Assembly (NCBI GenBank): GCA_036435485.1 | Contig: CM071596.1 | Coordinates: 134,627,001 to 134,691,000, forward strand | Reading direction: 5' to 3' | Origin: Saposhnikovia divaricata | Taxonomy: Eukaryota > Streptophyta > Magnoliopsida > Apiales > Apiaceae | DNA: 64,000 bases | Part shown: piece by piece, positions 23,098 to 36,015 of the stretch | Position numbering within the stretch: position 1 is the first letter of the stretch | Layout of the letters: each line of letters begins with the position of its first letter | The notes under the pieces: generated by a model | The model's database searches: none | The model's input: the letters and a program-made list of their open reading frames with translations, nothing else | What the model was told of the DNA's origin: nothing | Translations under genes and position numbers: made by a program

Positions 23098-23703
23098 AAT
23101 CTATCTAGTTCATATAAAAGATTACATGGCAATGCAACACCACACATACATGTCCTCTCATGATATATCAACTTAAGAATCAAAATGAATTTGCAAAGTC
23201 TTGGTGTGCAAAGTACAAGGATTCACATAGTCTACTTAAATAAGCATGCAAGAATGATTACAAGTTCATGTCAAGTGCAAAAATTATTGGAAACCATACT
23301 AAGTCTACAAGAGCACACCTTAGAGTCAAAACTTGAGATCTCATATGCAAAAGAAACAAGCAATACCTCACATTTCACTCACAAAAGAACATTCACTCAA
23401 GAACAAGGGTAAGTGTATCACTCAATTCCAACAAAATCAAAAGCATGCTTGACATTTGGTATCATTCTAACTTAAACACAACATACATCAATGATGACAA
23501 TCAAAAGGTCTTTATTTGGGTTGTAATGGGGCTAGGGACAGGGTATGTCAAGTAATGCCAAAACAAGGTGAAGTGTCAAAAGCTAGTAGTCACCATGGAA
23601 ATCATGCACAACACCAAACTTCCTCCCCACACAATTATTTTTCTACTTTCAACAAAAAGACTTGACTAGTCGAATGAAGGAGAATTACAAAAACATAAGT
23701 ATG

Positions 23704-23708
<5 letters not shown>

Positions 23709-23751
<43 letters not shown>
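23709..23751. repeat. (AT)n microsatellite
   Basis: About 21 uninterrupted AT units, followed by a T-rich stretch, in the non-coding 3' region of family 1 copy 2. The equivalent site in copy 1 (11560-11630) is an A-rich tract with a short ATATATA. Confidence 0.95.
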
Positions 23752-23753
<2 letters not shown>

Positions 23754-24132
23754 TTTCTTTTTTTTATTCTTTATTCTTTTTTTTTTCTTATGAGAGCTAT
23801 AAGAAACCATAATCCTCCTTTAGATTTAACTTGAAAATCGACTAACAAGGTAACCAACAAAACATATATTTCCTCAAAAGTTCTGAACAAAAGTAAACCC
23901 ATTTCACACACCTTATTACTCCCTCAAGTTCCTACTAGCCTGACAAATTGGGATCAAGTATACGTAAGGCTGTACAAGAAAAAGGTCTTAGGAAAGTAAT
24001 GTGGTGTGTCACCGAAAGAATTTGATTAAGCTCAAAGGGGTAACTAATTAATCACATAAGAATGGTGTGGATATTTTAGAAATATGGATTATTCCCAAAT
24101 GCCTTTATCATCTTATCATCAATCAATGTCAT

Positions 24133-25686
24133 TGTTTACACAATATCACGCAAGTATACGTGGTCACAAGTAATATAATTCAAGTTCGTTCCACAGAGAT
24201 CTGGTTAAGTTCTTTTCAGTTAATGCACCTATTTAACAATGTATGGTTATAACTCACTGCTAAGACAAATAACAAATTGAGGTTTTAACTATCTAAATTA
24301 AACTAAGATGCAAATTATCAAACTAAGCATGAATTAACTACTGAGAATTAAAACTGAATTACTTATATGAGAATAAACATGGGATCCTAACTTCATTACC
24401 TACTTCGCTTAGAGTTGATGCCTTTAATCAATACATGTGATGGTTTTGATATCTGATCATACAACACGAAACAAGTATAGGTTACCTCTCGGTATACGAA
24501 TACCAAACTAATCATACATCCAGAAAAGAGATAGAAGATGAATAGACACCAATTATGTTTAGACCCTATATCTCTATAAGATTTGAAAACATAACGGTTA
24601 AAGCACAAGTCATCCATATAGATCACATAGGGCAATATAAGTATTCTCATCTTATGCTACGAATCATGTTGATAAACAATCATGAACCTATGCTAGCATG
24701 GCAAGTTCTAAATCTTAAGATCCACTATAGCTTCACAAAAGATTAACAGATTAGATGTTAGCTACGCATCTAAATACATGAAACACAACCATACAAGGAT
24801 ATCAAGAATTCACCACACGTAAATCTTTAAAGCAATCAAACTACTAAGCTACATAGATAAATCCGTTAGAATCCCATGACAATGATTAGTTCATAATCGA
24901 ACCGTTCGTCACCATGGGATTTGATGAAGAGATGGTATAAAACAAAGTATGAATGAAAGAAGAAGTAATATTATAAAGAGTTGAGAAAACAAATCTAGAT
25001 TCCAGAGTATCGCCTAAGAAAAGAATACAAAAGATTAAGTAGATCTAGATCCGTTGCTTGTCACGAGCGTTGAATCTTCCTCTCCTTTTCTCCCTTACAA
25101 TTCTATGTTATCCTCCAAATTACAATGATTTGATATGTTTATATAGGCCCTAGAAGTCTTGCATAGCAAGAAAATATCCTAAAATACAATTAGAATTCGA
25201 TTCTGGTGCAAGAACATGCCTAAAATACGATTACAACTCAAATTAGGGCAAAATAGTCAAATTTCAGAAATTCTGGCCGCCAGGTGCACAGTCAGCCCAC
25301 CAGTGCGCAGTCAGCACACCTGTCTACTGCCTTGGTGCGCTATCAGCCCACTAGGGTGCACTGTCAGCCCACCTTCCTTGTTCAGTTTTTCTGTTTTTGC
25401 TCTCGTTACTTCGTTTTGACTCCAATTTCCTTCATTTTTTTTTGCACAAGCTTCCGTCTTCAATTCTCCAGCCTTGGAATCTTCATGGTGGCTCACAACA
25501 AGTCTTCATTCTTCATTCTTAAGCTCGAATTCAACTCCAAAATTGACGGAAACTGCAACCCTAATCGACATTCTTGCAAACCTGCACATTTAAACAAAAC
25601 ACATCAAAACTACAACAAACTTGAGGCCAAGTGAATCAATTTAAGCCGAAATGAAGCGATCCAAGTGGATATAAATCCACTTATCA
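24133..25686 (-). repeat. LTR 1 of family 2 (3' LTR of unit A)
   Basis: 1554 bp; the minus strand starts TGATAAGTGGATTTATATCC and ends TGTGTAAACA. Nearly identical to the LTR at 30082-31634. Flanked on the left by GTCAT in family 1 sequence. Confidence 0.9.
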
Positions 25687-25759
25687 CACCCCCAAACTTA
25701 AACCGATGCTTGTCCTCAAGAATAAACAACTAAACACTAACTAACTAACTGGTACCACT

Positions 25760-25872
25760 TCCATAGGTGATCACGGTTGCATTTGGCATATGCAACAAGC
25801 CCTTTAAACCCCTAGGCAAACTTAGTGGACGAGTAAGGTCTCGTGAGGGCCTATAGCGAATGTACCCAAAAA
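25760..25872 (-). other. Conserved 3' non-coding block, family 2 unit A
   Basis: Same block as in family 1, ~75 bp from LTR 1, despite unrelated LTR sequence. Both stem arms are kept. Confidence 0.75.
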
Positions 25873-27242
25873 ATCCTTCTAACTGAACAATGCAAAAATA
25901 ATGCAATGCATGAATGCAACTAATATGAGAATGCAACGATCCCCTTCGAAATAACCAAAACCAACTAGCAAGCAAATATCTCAAAGAATGCAACTAAATC
26001 CAAATAGAGCTAGACTAAGTCCCCGTATACTAACAATACATGAACAAAAATATGCGTGTGTGCGTTGCTCATCAGATATACTCCTAACACTAGATTAAAA
26101 ATCATACGTGCTCTTCGCCAAGACAATCACAGGTTTATAAACAGAATAGACTGTAGACTCTTCATAACCTAGAAACACCTCTATCATCATTTGAGTTAGA
26201 CAGGAATTCATGCTTTATTACTACAACTACAACACATATCAATATATACAAAATGCATGCTTATTTAACCGTGCAATGGATGAGACCCCTAAAGGCTTAT
26301 ACAATAATACCCATGTAGCGAGCGTTAGGTCAGTGGATCCCAGACTATAAAAGCCTTAGGTCACTAGGCACAAAGTCCCCTCGTACTTAATTGCTCGAGT
26401 ATTAAAGAGCTCACCCTGGTTAATATTGCATCTAAACAACGCTCATATTCTTTTTTTTTGATTTTTTCTTTTTTTTTTTGATTTTTTTTTAATTTTTTTT
26501 TCATTGCAATCTGGAATGAGAATTCTCATTTCCAACCCTAGACTACTCATATAAATATGAGCCGGCTACTAGCCATTTGATGCCTAGCTATTATTGACAA
26601 ATAATAACAATTAAGCATGAAATCCCTGGTTTCCCCCAAACTTAGACTTTAGCGTTATACGCCATCAAGGGAATAAAGAAAATTCTAAATATAAACAAGT
26701 GATTAAATCTAAAACAAACAAGCAAGCATAACCTCAACCTAGCCCAAAATCAACCTAATGAGACTGTGTAAAAATTTTGTTTCTGTAACATGCAAGCCAA
26801 TTTCATAGGAACTATAAATCAACCCTCTATTCATCATTATCACACTCAATTAGACATCTACCTACCAATCAGAATTAGCTCATTCTAAGGGATCATGAAA
26901 TATGCATGCCATGAAAATGCCACTAAAATGGACTCACATGATATACGAAAATAAAAAAAAACAGAATGTCCTATATGAAACAACACAGATAACACGAACA
27001 TATATGCATTAACTACCACTAACATGAAAAATATGATATCTATATGAACACAATGACACACAAATAACTACTACACACTACTGATCCCCAAACCACCCCC
27101 AAACTTAAGACATTCAATGTCCCCATTGAATTGAAGGTAATACGTGGGATAGTAGAAAACATACCTAATTGGTGAAACACGTGGGTTGCCTCCCACGAAG
27201 CGCTGTCGTTGACGTCATTTAGCCGGACGTTACTTCCTCAAC
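25873..27242 (-). other. Non-coding 3' region, family 2 unit A
   Basis: No coding frame. It includes a T-rich tract with GA interruptions at about 26450-26505 (A-rich in the sense strand). The equivalent in unit B lies at 31822-33204, with a T tract of different length at 32398-32463. Confidence 0.7.
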
Positions 27243-29938
27243 TCACGGCGGTTTCAAGAGGATAACCGAACCGTCCTCAACATAAAGACCATTCATACGA
27301 ACGTTGACATCATGATTGCTTAGTCCCAACACAACTCTTCTTTCACTCTTCACCTTGAGTTTTCCACCCGTCGATTTCTTCTTTTTCTTCTTCACAACTC
27401 TAAGATGTTTATCTCTCTCCGTTGACTGAACCACACACTCTTCTCCCGCATCATCAACTATCCACCTTCTTAACACATTATCATGCCCTTCTTCAAAAAT
27501 TACTAACTCATCATTCCAAAGGACATACCTCAAATGTGATGGAAGTTTTCCGAGCTTTACATTCGAGAGATCTCGAATTGAAGATCTGTCAATAGAATCA
27601 CTGATGTGATGCTCTAGCATGTGCGTGTCCGACTTTTCACTCAACAAATGATCAAACTCCTCTGCCTGACCCGTATCAACCATTTCCACACTGAAACACT
27701 CTTCATCTTCTGTCAAAAATTTCATGGTCATGAACACATTAAAGGTGACATTCTGGTCTTGCACCCTCATTATAAGCTCTCCTTTTTGCACATCGATCAA
27801 CATACGGCCCGTAGCTAGAAAAGGCCTTCCCAAGATTATGGGAATCTTCTTGTCTTCTTCGAAATTTAGAATCACAAAGTCGGCAGGAATTATGAGCTTA
27901 TCAACTTTCACCGACACATCCTCCACTATGCCTCTAGGATAAGTGATTGACCAATCGGCCAACTGCAAAGAGATGTTGGTTGGCTTTGGATCTGGCAGAC
28001 CAAGTTGCATGAATACCGACAAAGGCATGAGATTAATGCTAGCTCCCAAGTCATACAAACACTTGTTGAAAGATAAGTTTTCAATTTTGCACGGGATGGT
28101 GAAACTTCCCGGATCTTTAAGTTTAGGAGGCAACTTTTGCTGCAAAATAACACTGCATTCTTCCGTCAAAGCAACTATCACTAGTTCCTCGAGCTTCAAC
28201 TTCCGTGAAAGAATACCCTTCATGAACTTAGCATATCTCGGCATCTGTTCAAGAGCTTCTGCGAAAGGTATGTTGATCTGCAACTTCTTGAAGACGTCCA
28301 AAAATTTCTGAAATTGCCTTTCTTGACTTTTCTGCAAGCGTCGAGGATATGGAGGAGGAGGATAGATCTGATTATTCTTTGAAGCTTGCTCCGGAGTAGA
28401 TTTTTTAGTCGACTTCTTGCTCTTTTCCACATCACCATCTAACTGATCAGCCATCAAGTCAGATTTTTAAATTCCGGGCACTGCATATTTTTTTACTTGC
28501 TACTTCTGCACTTCTTCATCTTCCTAAGCTGCTGAGTTCTGCTCGATTGTAACCTTTCCGGATCTCAAGTCACTGCCTTCACCTGCTCATGGACTTCCCT
28601 CTTTCCTGGATTAACCTCTGTATCACTAGGAAGAGATCCCTGTGGTCTGTTAAGTAAGGCGCTTGAAATTTGCCCTATCTGATTCTCCAACATCTTGAGA
28701 GATACCGCCTGGCTTTTAACCATCAACCTCAATTTATCCAATTCAGATTTTTCATTCGAAGCTTGACCAGCATTCCCATGAGGTTGTTGCTGAAATCTCG
28801 GAGGTTGGAATTGTTGCCTTGGAGCATACTGCTACTGATACCCTTGATTGAACGGCCTCGCTCCATATTGCTGATAAGGCTGCTGTGGTTGTTGAGCACC
28901 TTGATTGTTGCTCCAGCTGAAATTAGGATGATTCCTGTTGTTCGGATGATAGCTGGCTGGAATTGGTGCAGCAGACCTCTGAAAATTACTCACAAACTGT
29001 GCTGATTCAGAAGAGATAGCACACTGATTTGTCTCATGTGCGCCCGCACATAGCTCACAAACACTAGCAACCTGCTGAACTCCATAGTTGGTAAGAGAAT
29101 CCACCTTCATAGTCAAAGCCTTCAACTGAGCTGCTATAGCTGTAGCTGCATCCACTTCCAGAATACCTGCTACCTTGCCTTGTGATTGTCTCTGTGTAGG
29201 ATTCTGATATTCATTAGCAGCCATCGTCTCAATTAGATCATAAGCTTCCTCATAGCTCTTTGCCCACAAAGCACCGCCTGAAGCTGCATCTAGCAGAGGT
29301 CTTGACCGTGCTCCCAACCCATTGTAGAAACCATTGATCACCATCTAGTCAGGCATTCCATGATGAGGACACTTCCTAAGCATCTCCTTGTAGCGTTCCC
29401 AAGCCTCACACAAAGACTCTCCAGATTGCTGTGCAAATTGAGTGCGCGCGTTCCTGATTGCTGCTTTCTTAGCCATTAGGAAGAATTTAGTAAGAAACTT
29501 CTGAGCAAGATCCTCCCACGTAGTAATAGAGCCTGCTGGTAGAGAGTGCAACCAACCCTTAGCTTTATCCCGCAGAGAGAATGGGAAAAGCCTCAATTTG
29601 ATAGCATCATCCGGCACACCATTAAACTTGAAAGTGTCGCAGATCTCAATGAAGTCCCTGATATGCATGTTAGGATCCTCCGTAGGAGCACCCCCAAACT
29701 GAACTGAGTTCTGTACCATCTGAATCATGCCCGGCTTGATTTCGAAAGTGTTTGCTGCAATAGCTGGTCTGACAATGCTAGACTGAATGTCATTGATCTT
29801 ATGCTGAGAATATTCATTCAAAGCCTTAGTTGCTTCCACTGCTGCTCGATCACCCATCTCTACCGTTGTTTCAAGTTCCTCTTCTCTTTTATCTTTTACT
29901 ATGTCTTCCAGATTACGAGTTTGAGAACGTGTTCGCAT
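27243..29938 (-). pseudogene. gag-protease pseudogene, family 2 unit A
   Basis: Starts at ATG 29938 (MRTRSQTRN). In order: gag domain with GWLHSLPAGSITTW and KCPHHGMPD; a CELCAGAHETNQC motif that may be a degenerate zinc knuckle; a Q/N/P-rich region; protease with DLGASINLMPLSVF and IILGRPFLATGR; then a ~200-residue tail with the LPSHLRYVL wording usually just before reverse transcriptase, ending in a lysine-rich stretch and VILLKPP. Breaks: TAG at 29345-29347 (tryptophan in unit B), TAG at 28832-28834 (shared with unit B), a frameshift near 28565 before LRSGK (shared), and further stops near 28460-28500. It is non-autonomous and dead. Confidence 0.85.
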
Positions 29939-30058
29939 ACACGCTCAAGTACCTGAAACACACGAACAAAACAAACTAAGTAAGTAACTAATCCAAGTCA
30001 GTGAACTCTAACGACCACTGATGACAAGCACATAAACTAAAAATAAAACACCGATGAT

Positions 30059-30075
30059 CCCCGGCAGCGGCGCCA
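30059..30075 (-). promoter_or_regulatory. Primer-binding site, family 2 unit A
   Basis: The minus strand reads TGGCGCCGCTGCCGGGG, 6 bp from the end of LTR 2; tRNA-Asp type. Confidence 0.85.
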
Positions 30076-30081
30076 AAAACT

Positions 30082-31634
30082 TGTTTACACAATATCACGC
30101 AAGTATACGTGGTCACAAGTAATATAATTTAAGTTCGTTCCACAGAGATCTGGTTAAGTTCTTTTCAGTTAATGCACCTATTCAACAATGTATGGTTATA
30201 ACTCACTGCTAAGACAAATAACAAATTGAGGTTTTAATTATCTAAATTAAACTAAGATGCAAATTATCAAACTAAGCATGAATTAACTACTGAGAATTAA
30301 AACTGAATTACTTATATGAGAATAAACATGGGATCCTAACTTCATTACCTACTTCGCTTAGAGTTGATGCCTTTAATCAATACATGTGATGGTTTTGATA
30401 TCTGATCAGACAACACGAAACAAGTATAGGTTACCTCTCGGTATACGAACACCAAACTAATCATACATCCACAAAAGAGATAGAAGATGAATAGACACCA
30501 ATTATGTTTAGACCCTATATCTCTATAAGATTTGAAAACAAAACGGTTAAAGCACAAGTCATCCATATAGATCACATAGGGCAATATAAGTATTCTCATC
30601 TTATGCTACGAATCATATTGATAAACAATCATGAACCTATGCTAGCATGGCAAGTTCTAAATCTTAAGATCCATTATAGCTTCACAAAAGATTAACAGAT
30701 TAGATGTTAGCTACGCATCTAAATACATGAAACACAACCATACAAGGATATCAAGAATTCACCACACGTAAATCTTTAAAGCAATCAAACTACTAAACTA
30801 CATAAATAAATCCGTTAGAATCCCATGACAACGATTAGTTCATAATCGAACTGTTCGTCACCATGGGATTTGATGAAGACATGGTATAAAACAAAGTATG
30901 AATGAAAGAAGAAGTAATATTATAAAGAGTTGAGAAAACAAATCTAGATTCCAGAGTATCGCCTAAGAAAAGAATACAAAAGATTAAGTAGATCTAGATC
31001 CGTTGCTTGACACGAGCGTTGAATCTTCCTCTCCTTTTCTCCCTTGCAATTCTATGTTATCCTCCAAATTACAATGATTTGATGTGTTTATATAGGCCCT
31101 AGAAGTCTTGCACAGCAAGAAAATATCCTAAAATACAATTACAATTCGATTCTGGTGCAAGAACATGCCTAAAATACGATTACAACTCAAATTAGGGCAA
31201 AATAGTCAAATTTCAGCAATTCTGGCCGCCAGGTGCGCAGTCAGCCCACCAGTGCACAGTCAGCGCACCTGTCTACTGCCTTGGTACGCTATCAGCCCAC
31301 TAGGGTGCACTGTCAGCCCACCTTCCTTGTTCAGTTTTTCTGTTTTTGCTCTCGTTGCTTCGTTTTGACTCCAATTTCCTTCATTTTTTTTGCACAAGCT
31401 TCCGTCTTCAATTCTCCAGCCTTGGAATCTTCATGGTGGCTCACAACAAGTCTCCATTCTTCATTATTAATCTCTAATTCAACTGCAAAATTGACGGAAA
31501 CTGCAACCCTAATCGACATTATTGCAAACCTGCATATTTAAACAAAACACATCAAAACTACAACAAACTTGAGGCCAAGTGAATCAATTTAAGCCGAAAT
31601 GAAGCGATCCAAGTGGATATAAATCCACTTATCA
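30082..31634 (-). repeat. LTR 2 of family 2 (shared middle LTR)
   Basis: 1553 bp, nearly identical to LTR 1. It is at once the 5' LTR of unit A and the 3' LTR of unit B. Confidence 0.9.
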
Positions 31635-31708
31635 CACCCCCAAACTTAAACCGATGCTTGTCCTCAAGAATAAACAACTAAACACTAACTAACTAACTGG
31701 TACCACTT

Positions 31709-31821
31709 CCGTAGGTGATCACGGTTGCATTTGGCTTATGCAACAAGCCATTTAAACCCTTATGCAACCCTAGTGGACGAGTAAGGTCTCGTGAGGGCCT
31801 ATAGCGAATGTACCCACAAAA
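31709..31821 (-). other. Conserved 3' non-coding block, family 2 unit B
   Basis: Copy of the unit A block with several substitutions. The loop between the GTTGCAT and ATGCAAC arms changes (ATGCCAA to AAGCCAA) while both arms stay intact. Confidence 0.75.
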
Positions 31822-33204
31822 TCCTTCTAACTGAACAATGTAAAAACAATGCAATGCATGAATGCAACTAATATGAGAATGCAACGATCCCCTTCGAAAT
31901 AACAAAAACCAACTAGCAAGCAAATATCTCAAAGAATGCAACTAAATCCAAATAGAGCTCGACTAAGTCCCCGTATACTAACAATACATGAACAAAAATG
32001 TGCGTGTGTGTGATGCTCATCAGATATACTCCTAACACTAGATTAAAAATCATACGTGCTCTTCGCCAAGACAATCATAGGTTTATAAACAGAATAGACT
32101 GTAGACTCTTCATAACCTAGAAACACCTCTATCATCATTTGAGTTAGACAGGAATTCATGCTTTATTATTAGAACTACAACACATATCAATATATACAAA
32201 ATGCATGCTTATTTAACCGTGCAATGGATGAGACCCCTAAAGGCTTATACAATAATACCCATGTAGCGAGCGTTAGGTCAGTGGATCCCAGACTATAAAA
32301 GCCTTAGGTCACTAGGCACAAAGTCCCCTCGTACTTAATTGCTCGAGTATTAAAGAGCTCACCCTGGTTAATTTTGCATCTAAACAACGCTCATATTCTT
32401 TTTTTTTTCTTTTTTCTTTTTTTTTTGATTTTTTTTTTGATTTTTTTTTTTGATTTTTTTTTCATTGCAATCTGGAATGAGAATTCTCATTTCCAACCCT
32501 AGACTACTCATATAAATATGAGTCGGCTACTAGCCATTTGACGCCTAGCTATTATTGACAAATAATAACAATTAAGCATGAAATCCCTGGTTTCCCCCAA
32601 ACTTAGACTTTAGCGTTATACGCCATCAAGGGAATAAAGAAAATTCTAAATATAAACAAGTGATTAAATCTAAAACAACCAAGCAAGCATAACCTCAACC
32701 TAGCCCAAAATCAACCTAATGAGACTGTGTAAAAATTTTGTTTCTGTAACATGCAAGCCAATTTCATAGGAACTATAAATCAACCCTCTATTCATCATTA
32801 TCACACTCAATTAGACATCTACCTACCAATCAGAATTAGCTCATTCTAAGGGATCATGAAATATGCATGCCATGAAAATGCAACTAAAATGGACTCACAT
32901 GATATACGAAAATAAAAAAAAAACAGAATGTCCTATATGAAACAACACAGATAACACGAACATATATGCATGAACTACCACTAACATGCAAAATATGATA
33001 TCTATATGAACACAATGACACACAAATAACTACTACACAATACTGATCCCCAAACCACCCCCAAACTTAAGACATTCAATGTCCCCATTGAATTGAAGGT
33101 AATACGAGGGATAGTAGAAAACATACCTAATTGTTGAAACACGTGGGTTGCCTCTCACGAAGCGCTGTCGTTGAAGTCATTTAGCCGGACGTTACTTCCT
33201 CAAC

Positions 33205-35879
33205 TCACGGCGGTTTCAAGAGGATAACTGAACCGTCCTCAACATAAAGACCATTCATACGAACGTTGACATCATGATTGCTTAGTCCCAACACAACTCT
33301 TCTTTCACTCTTCACCTTGAGTTTTCCACCCGTCGATTTCTTCTTTTTCTTCTTCACAACTCTAAGATGTTTATCTCTCTCCGTTGACTGAACCACACAC
33401 TCTTCTCCCGCATCATCAACTATCCACCTTCTTAACACATTATCATGCCCTTCTTCAAAATTTACTAACTCATCATTCAAAAGGACATACCTCAAATGTG
33501 ATGGAAGTTTTCCGAGCTTTACATTCGAGAGATCTCGAATTGAAGAACTGTCAATAGAATCACTGATGTGATGCTCTAGCATGTGCGTGTCCGAATTTTC
33601 ACTCAACAACTGATCAAACTCCTCTGCCTGACCCGTATCAACCATTTCCACACTGAAACACTCTTCATCTTCTGTCAAAAATTTCATGGTCATGAACACA
33701 TTAAAGGTGACATTCTGGTCTTGCACCCTCATTATAAGCTCTCCTTTTTGCACATCGATCAACATACGGCCCGTAGCTAGAAAAGGCCTTCCCAAGATTA
33801 TGGGAATCTTCGTGTCTTCTTCGAAATCTAGAATCACAAAGTCGGCAGGAAATATGAGCTTATCAACTTTCACCAACACATCCTCCACTATGCCTCTAGG
33901 ATAAGTGATTGACCAATCGGCCAACTGCAAAGAGATGTTGGTTGGCTTTGGCTCTGGCAGACCAAGTTGCATGAATACCGACAAAGGCATGAGATTAATG
34001 CTAGCTCCCAAGTCACACAAACACTTGTTGTAAGATAAGTTTTCAATTTTGCACGGGATGGTGAAACTTCCCGGATCTTTAAGTTTAGGAGGCAACTTTT
34101 GCTGCAAAATAACACTGCATTCTTCCGTCAAAGCAACTATCTCTAGTTCCTCGAGCTTCAACTTCCGTGAAAGAATACCCTTCATGAACTTAGCATATCT
34201 CGGCATCTGTTCAAGAGCTTCTGCAAAAGGTATGTTGATCTGCAACTTCTTGAAGACGTCCAAAAATTTCTGAAATTGCCTTTCTTGACTTTTCTGCAAG
34301 CGTCGAGGATATGGAGGAGGAGGATAGATCTGATTATTCTTTGAAGCTTGCTCCGGAGTAGATTTTTTAGTCGACTTCTTGCTCTTTTCCACATCACCAT
34401 CTAACTGATCAGCCATCAAGTCAGATTTTTCAATTCCGGGCACTGCAGATTTTTTAACTTGCTGCTTCTGCACTTCTTCATCTTCCTTAGCTGCTGAGTT
34501 CTGCTCGATTGTAACCTTTCCAGATCTCAAGTCACTGCCTTCACCTGCTCATGGACTTCCCTCTTTCCTGGATTAACCTCTGTATCACTAGGAAGAGATC
34601 CCTGTGGTCTGTTAAGTAAGGCGCTTGCAATTTGCCCTATCTGATTCTCCAACATCTTGAGAGATACCGCCTGGCTTTTAACCATCAACCTCAGTTTATC
34701 CAATTCAGATTTTTTATTCGAAGCTTGACCAGCATTCCCATGAGGTTGTTGCTGAAATCTCGGAGGTTGGAATTGTTGCCTTGGAACATACTGCTACTGA
34801 TACCCTTGATTGAACGGCCTCGCTCCATATTGCTGATAAGGCTGCTGTGGTTGTTGAGCACCTTGATTGTTGCTCCATCTGAAATTAGGATGATTCCTGT
34901 TGTTCGGATGATAGCTGGCTGGAATTGGTGCAGCAGACCTCTGAAAATTACTCACAAACTGTGCTGATTCAGAAGAGATAGCACACTGATTCGTCTCATG
35001 TGCGCTCGCACATAGCTCACAAATACTAGCAACCTGCTGCATCCCAAGTTTTGCCAAAGAATCTATTTTCCTATTCATTGCCTCTAGCTGAGCTGCTAGA
35101 GCTGAGACTGCATTAACATCAAGAACACCTGCTACCTTGCCTTGAGAAAGCCTCTGGGTTGGATTTGAATATTCATTAGCAGCCATCGTCTCTATAAGAT
35201 CATATGCTTCCTCGTAGCTCTTAGCCCACAAAGCTCCACCTGATGCTGCATCTAGCAAAGGTCTAGACTGTGCTCCCAACCCATTGTAGAAACCATTGAT
35301 AACCATCCAATCAGGCATGCCATGATGTGGACACCTACGAAGAATCTCCTTATAACGTTCCCAAGCCTCACACAAAGACTCGCCAAATTGCTGCTGAAAC
35401 TGAGTTAGCTGGTTCCGTATTGCTGCAGTTTTCGCCATAAGGAAGAATTTAGTAAGAAACTTCTGAGCAAGATCGTCCCATGTAGTAATGGAACCAGCTG
35501 GTAGAGAGTGTAACCAGCCCTTAGCCTTATCCCTCAAAGAGAATGGGAAAAGTCTCAACTTGATAGCATCCTCCGACACACCATTAAATTTGAAAGTGTC
35601 GCAGATCTCGATAAAGTCCCGGATGTGCATGTTAGGATCCTCTGTCGAAGCACCCCCAAACTGAACCGATTTCTGCACCATCTGAATTATGCTCGGCTTG
35701 ATCTCAAAGTTGTTTGCTGCAACAGCTGGCCTGACAATACTAGATTGTATGTCATTGATCTTTGGCTGAGAATAGTCCTTCAAAGCCTTGACTGCTGCTG
35801 GTAAATCTGCCATCTCGTTTACTGCTGCAAGTTCTTCTTCTGCCAGTTTTTCCTTACGAGCTTGCAAACGTGTTCGCAT
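33205..35879 (-). pseudogene. gag-protease pseudogene, family 2 unit B
   Basis: Starts at ATG 35879 (MRTRLQARK). The domain order is as in unit A: gag with GWLHSLPAGSITTW, CELCASAHETNQC, then protease DLGASINLMP and IILGRPFL, then the lysine-rich tail ending at 33205. Gag is open for 361 codons down to TAG 34796-34794; a frameshift at ~34530 precedes RSGK. From 35879 to about 35035 it differs clearly from unit A; beyond that the two are almost identical. This switch point marks a recombination junction inside gag. Confidence 0.85.
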
Positions 35880-35992
35880 ACACGTTCAAGTACCTGAAAA
35901 CACCACAAAACAAACCTAAGTAAGAAATCCGAGCCAGTGAATGCTAACAACCACTGATGACAAGCACATAAACTAAACAAAACACCGATGAT

Positions 35993-36009
35993 CCCCGGCA
36001 GCGGCGCCA
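35993..36009 (-). promoter_or_regulatory. Primer-binding site, family 2 unit B
   Basis: The minus strand reads TGGCGCCGCTGCCGGGG, 6 bp from the end of LTR 3. Confidence 0.85.
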
Positions 36010-36015
36010 AAAACT

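Noticed and set aside
26440..26510. T-rich tract as possible poly(A) tail of an insertion
   Set aside because: The same tract with variable length is at the same place in unit B; it belongs to the family 2 internal region and has no flanking duplication.
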